Assembly (NCBI GenBank): GCA_965230345.1
Contig: CBDDKR010000002.1
Location: 2,728,001-2,792,000, forward strand
Direction of reading: 5' to 3'
DNA from: JADKBO01 sp965230345
GTDB lineage: Bacteria; Bacteroidota; Bacteroidia; Chitinophagales; Saprospiraceae
Length of the DNA: 64,000 nucleotides
Below the pieces are notes generated by a model. That model had not been told where the DNA came from. It did not search any database and saw nothing but the letters and a program-made list of their open reading frames with translations. Position numbers and translations under genes: made by a program. This document shows, piece after piece, positions 1-7,283 of the stretch. The number at the start of each line of letters is the position of its first letter. Position 1 is the stretch's first letter.

Positions 1-570
1 GCAGGTGTAGCTTCTCCAACTGAAGCAGCAGCAGTTGGTGCATTAGGAGCCATAATTCTTACCATTGCTCAAGGGAAATTTACGTTAGAAATACTAAAGG
101 ATGTATGTGTCAAGACGTCTCATTTGACGAGTATGGTATTTCTTATTTTATTGGGAGCAACTACTTTTTCTTTGGTATTCAGAGGTTTGGGTGGAGAACA
201 TTTTTTAGTAGAACTCATTTCAGAATCAAATTTAGGACCGTATGCCTTTTTGTTTTTAGTAATGTTGGTGATTTTTATATGCGGTTTTTTTATTGATTTT
301 ATTGAGATTGTTTTCATCATAGTTCCAGTTGTAACACCTCTTTTCGCTGCTTATGATATGGATTTAATTTGGGTTGGGATTCTTATTGCACTCAATTTAC
401 AGACATCTTTCCTGTCCCCGCCCTTTGGATTCGCACTTTTTTATTTAAAAGGTGTAGCACCTGAGGGTATTTCAACTGGAGTATTGTACCGTGGTGTTAT
501 TCCTTTTCTTTTATTGCAATTGATCGTACTTATACTAGTTATTCTGTTTCCCGGGATGTTGTTGAAATAA
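1..570 (+). CDS. TRAP transporter large permease subunit (DctM type), C-terminal part
   Basis: The gene runs in from the left edge; 189 codons are visible. DctM is the 12-14 helix transport subunit of tripartite ATP-independent periplasmic transporters, which import organic acids using a sodium gradient and a solute-binding protein. The first visible residues, GVASPTEAAAVGALGA, match the conserved G-[VI]-A-[ST]-PTEAAA-x-GA motif of the family. They are followed by several hydrophobic helices and the typical C-terminal segment with the 'LQTSFLSPPFG' motif. An internal ATG at 124 is not the true start because the motif lies in the same frame upstream. Substrate cannot be told. The solute-binding and small-membrane subunits would lie outside the window. 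Confidence 0.93.
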   Translation, partial: AGVASPTEAAAVGALGAIILTIAQGKFTLEILKDVCVKTSHLTSMVFLILLGATTFSLVFRGLGGEHFLVELISESNLGPYAFLFLVMLVIFICGFFIDFIEIVFIIVPVVTPLFAAYDMDLIWVGILIALNLQTSFLSPPFGFALFYLKGVAPEGISTGVLYRGVIPFLLLQLIVLILVILFPGMLLK

Positions 571-658
571 GAGAACTTCATTTTAAGAAACTAATAATCT
601 CATTAATGTTGTTTTGTCGATGTCAATAAATTCTAAAAGTTTGAATTTTTATATCAAT

Positions 659-707
659 AAAAAGGCCAGTATTAATTAATATTAAGTTAATATTGGGATG
701 TCTTTTT
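659..707 (+). terminator. Probable Rho-independent terminator after the TRAP permease
   Basis: A 10-bp stem is formed by 666-675 and 687-696 with one G-U pair and an 11-base loop, followed after six bases by a run of five T (703-707). Flanking A and T runs can extend the pairing. The stem is AT-rich, so efficiency is uncertain. It sits between the TRAP permease and the next membrane-protein gene. Confidence 0.5.
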
Positions 708-765
708 ACTCACAATAAAATGATTTCTTTGCCTCAAATTGATTTTTTAAATTTAATTTTTTGAG

Positions 766-1728
766 TTGGATATATCAACTATTGTAATGTATTTGGGGTT
801 CATTCTTGCTTCTTACTCTGTAGTAGGTAATGATACCATTCAAACTTTAGGAACTTTTCTTAGCTCGAATGAAAGAAAGAAATGGTGGGTATTGTGGTTG
901 TTTTCTGCATCCATATTGACATTTACTTTGGTTTATGGTTGGGTAGAGTATCAGGGCGATGTATCTTACGGTAGGTTAGAAAAATATCCGCTTCCTGTTG
1001 ATATGGAGTGGTACTATATCTTACCACCTCTCATTTTATTACTCTTGACTAGAACGGGAATACCTGTTAGTACGTCTTTTCTAATATTAACCTTCTTTAA
1101 TGAGAAGAATTTAGGAGAAATGGTGTCCAAGTCTCTTAAAGGGTACTGTGTGGCCTTTGCCGTAGGACTCTTGGTATATCTGATCATCACAAAGTCGATT
1201 GAACAGCGATTTCTGAAGAATAAGATAAAATCGAGTGAAGAGAAATTATGGACAGTTCTTCAGTGGTCAAGTACTGGATTCTTATGGTCTCAGTGGTTGA
1301 TTCAGGATTTTGCAAATATCTATGTGTATTTACCTAGAGATCTTTCCCTTGAATTATTGGTTGTTTCGTTAGTAATCATATTGAGCCTTTTGGCATATAT
1401 TATGGCTAAAAAAGGTGGCGCGATACAAAAAATAGTGAAGGCAAAGACCAATACTATTGATGTTCGATCAGCAACGATTATTGATGCTACATATGGAATA
1501 ATATTATACTACTTTAAAGAGTTGAGTAATATTCCAATGAGTACGACATGGGTGTTTATAGGTCTTCTTGCAGGTCGTGAAATTGGAATCAATTTGATGA
1601 TGAATTACAAAGAGGGGCGAAAGCAAATGTTTAAAATGTTGGGTATGGATTTACTCAAAATCTCTTTTGGTTTGATCATAAGTATTGTTTTGGTTTACGT
1701 CGTGAAGTGGTTAGCTGGGGGGTATTAA
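766..1728 (+). CDS. Divergent PiT-like (inorganic phosphate transporter family) membrane protein
   Basis: A 320-aa polytopic membrane protein. Two internally related halves carry the hallmarks of the PiT phosphate/sulfate permease family: GNDTIQTLGT at residues 21-30 (PiT signature G-x-ND-x-[AQ]-[NK]-x-x-GT) and the paired motifs GIPVSTS (98-104) and IPMSTT (256-261), which resemble the P-V-S-T-T-H element of each PiT repeat. The second GxND signature seems degenerate: QDFANI (180-185) is where it would be expected. Start: TTG 766 is used because two in-frame stops lie just upstream and the first helix begins at once; ATG 787 (residue 8) is the alternative. A UspA gene follows after 73 bases, but no co-function is proven. 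Transport of phosphate is inferred from family only. Confidence 0.7.
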   Translation: MDISTIVMYLGFILASYSVVGNDTIQTLGTFLSSNERKKWWVLWLFSASILTFTLVYGWVEYQGDVSYGRLEKYPLPVDMEWYYILPPLILLLLTRTGIPVSTSFLILTFFNEKNLGEMVSKSLKGYCVAFAVGLLVYLIITKSIEQRFLKNKIKSSEEKLWTVLQWSSTGFLWSQWLIQDFANIYVYLPRDLSLELLVVSLVIILSLLAYIMAKKGGAIQKIVKAKTNTIDVRSATIIDATYGIILYYFKELSNIPMSTTWVFIGLLAGREIGINLMMNYKEGRKQMFKMLGMDLLKISFGLIISIVLVYVVKWLAGGY

Positions 1729-1801
1729 GATCATATGAGTGGATGGAGTAAATCATCTATTATTAATAAAGATGTGATTATCTTTCATATAAACAATTGT
1801 C

Positions 1802-2623
1802 ATGAAAAAGATTCTATTTCCAACGGATTTCTCAGAATTATCAATTAATGCATTTACATATGCCTTGGACTGGGCACATCGATTAAATGCTTCTGTTGAT
1901 GTAATTCATATCAAGGATTTGACCTTTGACTACAAAGTGGAATTGGAACAGGATATTGCAAATTTTGAGAATAATGTTTCTAAGTTTGATAAATTTGACC
2001 AATTCGTGAAGGAAAGAAATATGGATCATTTGAACATCCATTATTCTATATTCAACCAAGACTTTTTAGAAACTATAGTAGATGAAATTTCTTCCAATGA
2101 CTATTTTATGGTAGTCATGGGTACAGAAGGTGTATATGGTTTAAAAGAAGTATTTGTTCAGACCAATACGGTAAAAGTATTGAAGTCGATTGACACATTT
2201 TTATGTGCGGTTCCGAATGAAGCCATGTTTGATGGAGAACTCAATAAGATCCTCTTTTTGACTGAATTTGGAATGGAAGAGGATGCTCAGGCACTTGATC
2301 AAATTGCTGAATTGGCAAGTGATATTAATGCTCAAATTGACGTAGTTCATTTTGATACAGCGCATACAGATGGAATTACTAAAAACAAGGAAAAATTCGA
2401 ACAAGCATTTGTCAATTCGCACAATGTGGAGATCAAATTTGACAGTGTTAATAGTTTGGATTTGGAAAAATCAATCGCTCAATATTGTGAAAAGGAAGAG
2501 ATAGATGTCGTCTATGTGGTCAATCATAAAAGGAACTACTTCCAAAGGTTATTCCATTACAATTTAGCCATTGCTCTTATCAACCATTCAGAGACACCTG
2601 TACTGACATATACAGTTGACTAA
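1802..2623 (+). CDS. Tandem universal stress protein (UspA family)
   Basis: A 273-aa cytoplasmic protein with two Usp domains (about 1-140 and 148-273), the common double-domain form in Bacteroidota. The N-terminus, KKILFPTDFSELSINAFTYA, is the classic first strand and helix of Usp. The nucleotide-binding motif G-x2-G-x9-G-[ST] near residues 107-122 is degenerate: GTEG is present but the later Gly is replaced by Gln, so ATP binding in domain 1 is doubtful. Usp proteins are stress or starvation effectors; no specific role can be read here. It follows a PiT-like transporter on the same strand, and such pairings of Usp with transporters are common. Confidence 0.88.
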   Translation: MKKILFPTDFSELSINAFTYALDWAHRLNASVDVIHIKDLTFDYKVELEQDIANFENNVSKFDKFDQFVKERNMDHLNIHYSIFNQDFLETIVDEISSNDYFMVVMGTEGVYGLKEVFVQTNTVKVLKSIDTFLCAVPNEAMFDGELNKILFLTEFGMEEDAQALDQIAELASDINAQIDVVHFDTAHTDGITKNKEKFEQAFVNSHNVEIKFDSVNSLDLEKSIAQYCEKEEIDVVYVVNHKRNYFQRLFHYNLAIALINHSETPVLTYTVD

Positions 2624-2650
2624 GCAATATTTGCAGGAATTCAATACACA

Positions 2651-2667
2651 TATCTTTTTAAAAGATA
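2651..2667. terminator. AT-rich palindrome between convergent genes
   Basis: A perfect 8-bp inverted repeat (TATCTTTT / AAAAGATA) around one base lies in the 48-base gap between the convergent UspA and endonuclease III genes. Its position suits a bidirectional terminator, but the stem is weak and T-runs are part of the arms. Confidence 0.35.
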
Positions 2668-2671
2668 AATT

Positions 2672-3316
2672 TTACTTCATACCTTTCCTACCGTAGATTT
2701 TGCAAATAGGGCATTCGGCGGGGTTATGTCCTCGAGCAGGACAGTATTCTCTACCGAAGAATATGATCTGTAGGTGTAGTTTGTTCCATATATCTTTTGG
2801 GAAGAGTTTTTTTAGGTCTTCTTCGGTTTTTTGAACATTTTTCCCTGTACTTAGGCACCATCTATAGGCTAAGCGATGAATATGAGTGTCGACAGGAAAT
2901 GCAGGAACTCCAAATGCTTGAGACATAACAACTGAAGCTGTTTTGTGCCCAACACCAGGCAATGATTCAAGTGCTTCGAATGAGTCAGGAACTTCACCAT
3001 TATACTGATCCAAAAGGATATTGGACAAATCAAAAATGGCCTTAGACTTTCTAGGAGATAATCCGCAAGGACGTATGATTTCTCTTATTTCATCGACATC
3101 GAGTTTTATCATTTCCTGAGGAGTATCTGCTTTGGCAAATAATAACGGAGTGATTTTATTTACCCTTTCATCTGTACATTGGGCAGAAAGTAATACAGCA
3201 ATCAACAATGTATATGGATCTTTATGGTCTAGAGGTATAGGTGTGGTAGGGTAGAGTTTATCCAATATAATGGCAATTGATTTTGCCCTTTCTGTTCTGT
3301 TTGGTGTCAGCGCCAT
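2672..3316 (-). CDS. nth: Endonuclease III, DNA glycosylase/AP lyase
   Basis: A 214-aa base-excision-repair enzyme that removes oxidised pyrimidines and nicks the abasic site. The helix-hairpin-helix LPGVGHKTA (119-127) contains the catalytic Lys125, and the catalytic Asp is Asp143 in VDTHIHR. The C-terminal iron-sulfur loop is atypical. E. coli Nth has C-x6-C-x2-C-x5-C; here only Cys192, Cys202 and Cys205 are present, spaced C-x9-C-x2-C, and the protein ends nine residues later without a fourth Cys. The cluster may be absent or differently ligated. The gene is followed after six bases by the acyl-CoA reductase gene, which lies upstream of it on the same strand, so the two may be cotranscribed. 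Confidence 0.93.
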   Translation of the reverse strand: MALTPNRTERAKSIAIILDKLYPTTPIPLDHKDPYTLLIAVLLSAQCTDERVNKITPLLFAKADTPQEMIKLDVDEIREIIRPCGLSPRKSKAIFDLSNILLDQYNGEVPDSFEALESLPGVGHKTASVVMSQAFGVPAFPVDTHIHRLAYRWCLSTGKNVQKTEEDLKKLFPKDIWNKLHLQIIFFGREYCPARGHNPAECPICKIYGRKGMK

Positions 3317-3322
3317 AATGGA

Positions 3323-4345
3323 TTAGTTTAATGAAGTTAAAAATTGCATGGTATCAACTCCATCTGAATAATCAGATAAACCAGGCTTTTGAGCTTCACC
3401 CAGAGCTACATGATCGATTCCCAAATTTGGAAGATTAGACGTAATGCATTGAATTTTGCTAGAATTATCCTTTAAATCATTTATTACTTCATCTACATCA
3501 TTGTAAAACTCATAATGACATGCTGCTATCCTAGACGCGAAGGATTCCTCTTCTCTTAGGATAATACTTCCATTATTTCTAAAATCAATCTTGTTTAAAA
3601 GAAACAAGGCCATATTGTAATCATAATTGTTTTTGTATTTATGATGATGAATTATATCATTGAACTTATGTAATTCTTCAAGTATGTTCGAAAGGTCATA
3701 ATTCTTAGGAATATATATCTTGGATACGTTTCTACATCCTAATCCAAAATAGGAAAAGATATCTTCACCCAGTAAAGCCAATTCTTCTTTTGATTCACTT
3801 CCTCCAAGTATACCAACGCTATTTCTACTCTTTCGAATGATATGAGGGTAAGCTCCAAAGTATTTTTTGAAGTACGTGGACGTATTATTGCTTCCTGTTG
3901 CTAATACGGCGTCAAAATTTTCCAATCGCTGAACAACAGAAAAGTAGGACTCGGTAGAAGAGGAAATGTCTTTTAATTCATCCATTAGATATGGAAGAAG
4001 TATATTGTCTTTATCAGATAATTTGATGAGGGAGTGATGCCCACTTATAAAGCTACAAAGGAAATCATGAAATCCAACCAAGGGAATATTTCCTGCCATG
4101 ACCATACCGATGTTTTTTATTGAATCATCGGTGATCTCATACTTTGATGTCCATGATATTAGTTTTTCTTCATTTAAAAAAGAATGAACAATGGCCTGAA
4201 TACTCTTGTCAATATTTTTGATGGTAAACCAAGGGTTCAATAACGATGCTCTTTGCTTTAATGATTGGAGTTGATCTGAATTTTGTGAGAGTCGTACTCC
4301 TAGTTCAAGAACTGCGTTTATTCTATCTGATAATGTCATTTTCAT
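3323..4345 (-). CDS. LuxC-type acyl-CoA reductase family protein
   Basis: About 340 aa, related to the LuxC/acyl-CoA reductase family (aldehyde-dehydrogenase fold), which reduces activated fatty acids to aldehydes with NADPH. Recognisable stretches are GMVMAGNIPLVGFHDFLC, AVLATGSNNTSTYF and GLGCRNVSKIYIP; the Cys in GLGCRN is the likely acyl-thioester nucleophile by position in the family. An ORF can be opened at 4360, but a TAnnTTTG box at 4350-4357 overlaps that start. The ATG at 4345 (MKMTLSDRI) is therefore preferred, with a further ATG at 4339. No luxE or luxD partner is nearby; a fatty acid desaturase gene is divergent. Substrate and in vivo role are unknown; such genes are widespread in Bacteroidota. 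Confidence 0.82.
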   Translation of the reverse strand: MKMTLSDRINAVLELGVRLSQNSDQLQSLKQRASLLNPWFTIKNIDKSIQAIVHSFLNEEKLISWTSKYEITDDSIKNIGMVMAGNIPLVGFHDFLCSFISGHHSLIKLSDKDNILLPYLMDELKDISSSTESYFSVVQRLENFDAVLATGSNNTSTYFKKYFGAYPHIIRKSRNSVGILGGSESKEELALLGEDIFSYFGLGCRNVSKIYIPKNYDLSNILEELHKFNDIIHHHKYKNNYDYNMALFLLNKIDFRNNGSIILREEESFASRIAACHYEFYNDVDEVINDLKDNSSKIQCITSNLPNLGIDHVALGEAQKPGLSDYSDGVDTMQFLTSLN

Positions 4346-4349
4346 GATG

Positions 4350-4357
4350 CAAAAGTA
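4350..4357 (-). promoter_or_regulatory. Bacteroidota -7 box directly before the LuxC-type gene
   Basis: On the minus strand the sequence reads TACTTTTG, matching the TAnnTTTG -7 element of the Bacteroidota primary sigma factor. Only four bases separate it from the ATG at 4345, so transcription would begin at or next to the start codon. No clear TTG -33 element is seen at the usual distance. Confidence 0.5.
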
Positions 4358-4551
4358 CAACTCTTAATGATTTTTATATGAAATGGAAAAGCAACAAAAG
4401 GTCTATTTCGATCTAAGTCGCGATTTTGATACAATGAATAGGACTATGTTTTTATATTGTCAAATAGATGCAATAAATAGAGTGTGATATCATCTTGCTA
4501 AGGTCAATTTAGTATATTCGCACTTGATTAAAAATCATAAGCATTACAACC

Positions 4552-5604
4552 ATGAGTAGAAAGGGTAAATTACCCGGAGACGCTGAAGAACTAAAACAAC
4601 GGATTACAGAAGCTCTTAAATCTGTAAAAAAGTTTCAGACCCCCAACCATACTAAAGCAATCATACAAATACTAAATTCATTCGGTCCTTTTATACTGAT
4701 TTGGATTCTGATGTATTATTTATGGGATAAGAATATGGCTGCAGTAGTTGGGTTAGGATTTTTAAATTCCTTGTTTTTAGTCCGAATTTTTATTATCCAA
4801 CACGATTGTGGACACCAGTCATTCGTAAAGTCAAAATTTGTTCGAGATGTAATCGGTTTTGTATGTAGTTTATTTAGTTCGATTCCATACGCTTATTGGG
4901 CAAAATCACATCATTTTCATCATGCTCATAATGGTATGTTGGAGGTTCGAGATATTGGAGATATTGATACGCTGACTGTCAATGAATTTAAAAACTTGAG
5001 CAGATGGAAAAGGTTTTGGTACAGAGTCTACCGATCATATATTGTGATGTTCATATTAGGACCTATATACTATATTTTAATTCACAACAGGTTGCCTTTA
5101 ATTAGTTTACCAGGTTTCGAAAAGGTAAAACCAAAACTTCATGTAAATAACCTTGTGATCATTGGTGTATTTGCCTTGTTCATTTATTGGATTGGAGTGA
5201 AATTTATAGCAATTCAGTTGATAATCCTTGGATTTTTTGCGATAACAGCGATATGGTTCTTTTATATCCAACATCAGCACGAGCATGGATATAAAAGGTG
5301 GAAGAATAAGTGGGAATACTTGGTCGCAGCGATTAGAGGTAGTAGTTATTATAAATTACCTGGTTGGATGAATTGGTTTACTGGAAATATTGCTATTCAC
5401 CACATCCATCACTTAAACCCTGCAATTCCAAACTACAACTTAAAGAAATGCGTTGAAGAGATTCCATGGTTTAACAAATTTACTACGGAAATTACTTTCT
5501 GGGAAAGCCTAAAGTTGGCTAAGAATAAATTATGGGATGAGGCTACGCAAAGGATGATTACACTCAAGGAGTATTATTATATGGAAAAGATGGGAATCGT
5601 ATAA
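4552..5604 (+). CDS. Membrane fatty acid desaturase
   Basis: A 350-aa integral-membrane di-iron desaturase. Three histidine boxes are intact: HDCGH (84-88), HHFHH (120-124, with His126) and HHIHH (283-287), plus an extra HQHEH (241-245). Hydrophobic helices lie near 42-58, 65-82, 162-178 and 200-238. The family introduces double bonds into acyl chains; the arrangement resembles the omega-6/Delta-12 type, but regiospecificity cannot be assigned from sequence. An MBL-fold gene begins 16 bases downstream and rluF follows it, so the three may form an operon. The divergent LuxC-type reductase also acts on fatty acyl groups by family. A weak -7-like TATATTCG at 4513-4520 precedes the gene. Confidence 0.9.
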   Translation: MSRKGKLPGDAEELKQRITEALKSVKKFQTPNHTKAIIQILNSFGPFILIWILMYYLWDKNMAAVVGLGFLNSLFLVRIFIIQHDCGHQSFVKSKFVRDVIGFVCSLFSSIPYAYWAKSHHFHHAHNGMLEVRDIGDIDTLTVNEFKNLSRWKRFWYRVYRSYIVMFILGPIYYILIHNRLPLISLPGFEKVKPKLHVNNLVIIGVFALFIYWIGVKFIAIQLIILGFFAITAIWFFYIQHQHEHGYKRWKNKWEYLVAAIRGSSYYKLPGWMNWFTGNIAIHHIHHLNPAIPNYNLKKCVEEIPWFNKFTTEITFWESLKLAKNKLWDEATQRMITLKEYYYMEKMGIV

Positions 5605-5619
5605 TTAATCAAGTAGCAT

Positions 5620-6483
5620 ATGAAGTTATCAATTATAGAAACTGGAAAATTTAAATTGGATGGTGGTGCCATGTTTGGAGTAGTACCAAAATCCATGTGG
5701 AAGAGGTTAAATGAGCCAGATGATAACAATATGTGTACATGGTCGATGCGTTGCCTATTGATCGAATATGAGAACAAAAAGATTCTGATTGATACTGGAC
5801 TTGGAGATAAACAAGATGCTAAGTTTAGAAGCCATTTTCATCCTCATGGTGAAGACTCATTAAGCAAATCTCTTAAAAATCAAGGTGTCAACTTTGAAGA
5901 AATTACGGATGTAATTCTTACACATTTGCATTTTGACCATGTTGGTGGTGCCGTGGGAAGATCAGAAAATGGTCATTTGTTTCCAGTCTTTCCTAATGCA
6001 ACATATTATACCAATGATTATCATTATAAATGGGCTCTAGATCCCAATGCAAGAGAGCGTGCATCTTTCCTAAAAGAAAATTTTGTTCCTCTAAAGGATT
6101 CAGGAAAACTTCAATTCATTGATGTAGAGCAAGATGTTCGTTTCAATGATGTGATTTCATTTCAATTTGTATATGGCCATACTGGTGCGATGATGATTCC
6201 ATTTATCAAACTTGATGAAAAAAACACATTGGTCTTTTGTGCAGACTTATTACCGAGCCATTGTCATGTGGGTATGCCTTATGTGATGAGTTATGATGTG
6301 CAGCCGCTGAAAACCTTAGAAGAAAAAAGTGCTTTTTATGAAAGGGTGGCAAATGAAAATCATTTTCTCTTTTTGGAACACGATAAAGACTATTCTACGA
6401 TACAAGTGGGAAAAAATGATAGAGGTAGATACGCAATGGTTTCCGAAGGAGATCAGTGGGAAAAGGTTCAAAGAATACTTTAG
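5620..6483 (+). CDS. Metallo-beta-lactamase-fold hydrolase
   Basis: A 287-aa MBL-superfamily protein with the metal site HLHFDH (102-107), a later His in YGHTGAMM and an Asp in CADLLPSHCH, which together give a complete two-metal site. The overall pattern, including ILIDTGLGDK near residue 55-64, resembles the AiiA-like lactonase branch, but in Bacteroidota such proteins are mostly uncharacterised. No signal peptide is seen, so it is probably cytoplasmic. It lies 16 bases after the desaturase and 9 bases before rluF, so cotranscription is likely. The substrate is unknown. Confidence 0.85.
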   Translation: MKLSIIETGKFKLDGGAMFGVVPKSMWKRLNEPDDNNMCTWSMRCLLIEYENKKILIDTGLGDKQDAKFRSHFHPHGEDSLSKSLKNQGVNFEEITDVILTHLHFDHVGGAVGRSENGHLFPVFPNATYYTNDYHYKWALDPNARERASFLKENFVPLKDSGKLQFIDVEQDVRFNDVISFQFVYGHTGAMMIPFIKLDEKNTLVFCADLLPSHCHVGMPYVMSYDVQPLKTLEEKSAFYERVANENHFLFLEHDKDYSTIQVGKNDRGRYAMVSEGDQWEKVQRIL

Positions 6484-6492
6484 TCATTATAA

Positions 6493-7179
6493 ATGTCCAT
6501 TAGCTTAAATAAGTTTATAAGCTCTACAGGACATTGTTCGCGTAGAGAGGCCGATAGATTAATTGAATCAGGCAAGGTTACGATCAATGGCATAGTAGCA
6601 AAAAAAGGCAATAGAGTAGAGGATAATGACATAGTACGTATCGGAAAGAAGAGAATTGTTAGTTCAACTCCTTCAGTCTACATTGCTTTTAATAAACCAC
6701 CAGGAATTACTTGTACGACAGATAGGCGAGATAAATCTAATATTATAGATTTCCTCAAATTCAAAGAAAGAATTTTTCCTATAGGAAGGTTGGATAAACC
6801 ATCTACGGGGTTGATACTCCTTACAAATGATGGAGATATTGTTAATCATGTGTTGAGAGAAGAAAACAACCATCAGAAGGAATATTTAGTAACGGTAAAT
6901 AAGAGCATAACGTCTTCTTTTGTTAAATCTATGCAAAACGGAATTCCAATACTAGGTACAAAAACCAAACGTTGTCGAGTTTTTAAAATCTCTGATACAA
7001 CATTTAAAATTGTGCTAACCCAAGGATTGAATCGTCAAATTAGGCGAATGTGTGAGTATTTGGATTATAGAGTCGTATCACTTAAAAGAATCCGAATTAT
7101 GCATATTAAACTTGGGCAATTAAAAGTAGGAGAGTGGCGTAATCTATCCAAAGAGGAATTAAAAAAACTTAAGCCTTAA
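6493..7179 (+). CDS. rluF: 23S rRNA pseudouridine synthase RluF
   Basis: A 228-aa enzyme of the RsuA/RluB/RluE/RluF group. An S4 RNA-binding domain (1-60) is followed by the catalytic domain, with the conserved Asp101 in IGRLDKPSTGL. The match to E. coli RluF extends along the protein: FPIGRLDK, HEKEYLVTV-like HQKEYLVTV, GVPILGT-like GIPILGT and QGLNRQIRRMCE. RluF isomerises U2604 of 23S rRNA. It is shorter at the C-terminus than E. coli RluF. Start ATG is 9 bases after the MBL gene. A terminator-like structure follows about 20 bases downstream but is better oriented for the opposite gene. Confidence 0.92.
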   Translation: MSISLNKFISSTGHCSRREADRLIESGKVTINGIVAKKGNRVEDNDIVRIGKKRIVSSTPSVYIAFNKPPGITCTTDRRDKSNIIDFLKFKERIFPIGRLDKPSTGLILLTNDGDIVNHVLREENNHQKEYLVTVNKSITSSFVKSMQNGIPILGTKTKRCRVFKISDTTFKIVLTQGLNRQIRRMCEYLDYRVVSLKRIRIMHIKLGQLKVGEWRNLSKEELKKLKP

Positions 7180-7201
7180 CGGGGTAGAATTGATCTTTTT
7201 T

Positions 7202-7261
7202 CGGTTTACTTGAGCGATAATAGATCAAAAAAAAATCCCGATCTACAAAGTAAACCGGGAT
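7202..7261 (-). terminator. Rho-independent terminator for the M43 protease, within a larger inverted repeat
   Basis: On the minus strand, ATCCCG (7261-7256) pairs with CGGGAT (7240-7235) across a 15-base loop and is followed by a run of T (opposite the A run 7227-7235). This is a standard intrinsic terminator for the protease gene ending at 7284. The same segment can fold another way: 7202-7211 is a perfect 10-bp inverted repeat of 7248-7257, with an inner 6-bp pair (7221-7226 with 7240-7245). The two folds share bases and exclude each other. Confidence 0.75.
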
Positions 7262-7283
7262 AAAATCAAAAGAATTACAAAAC

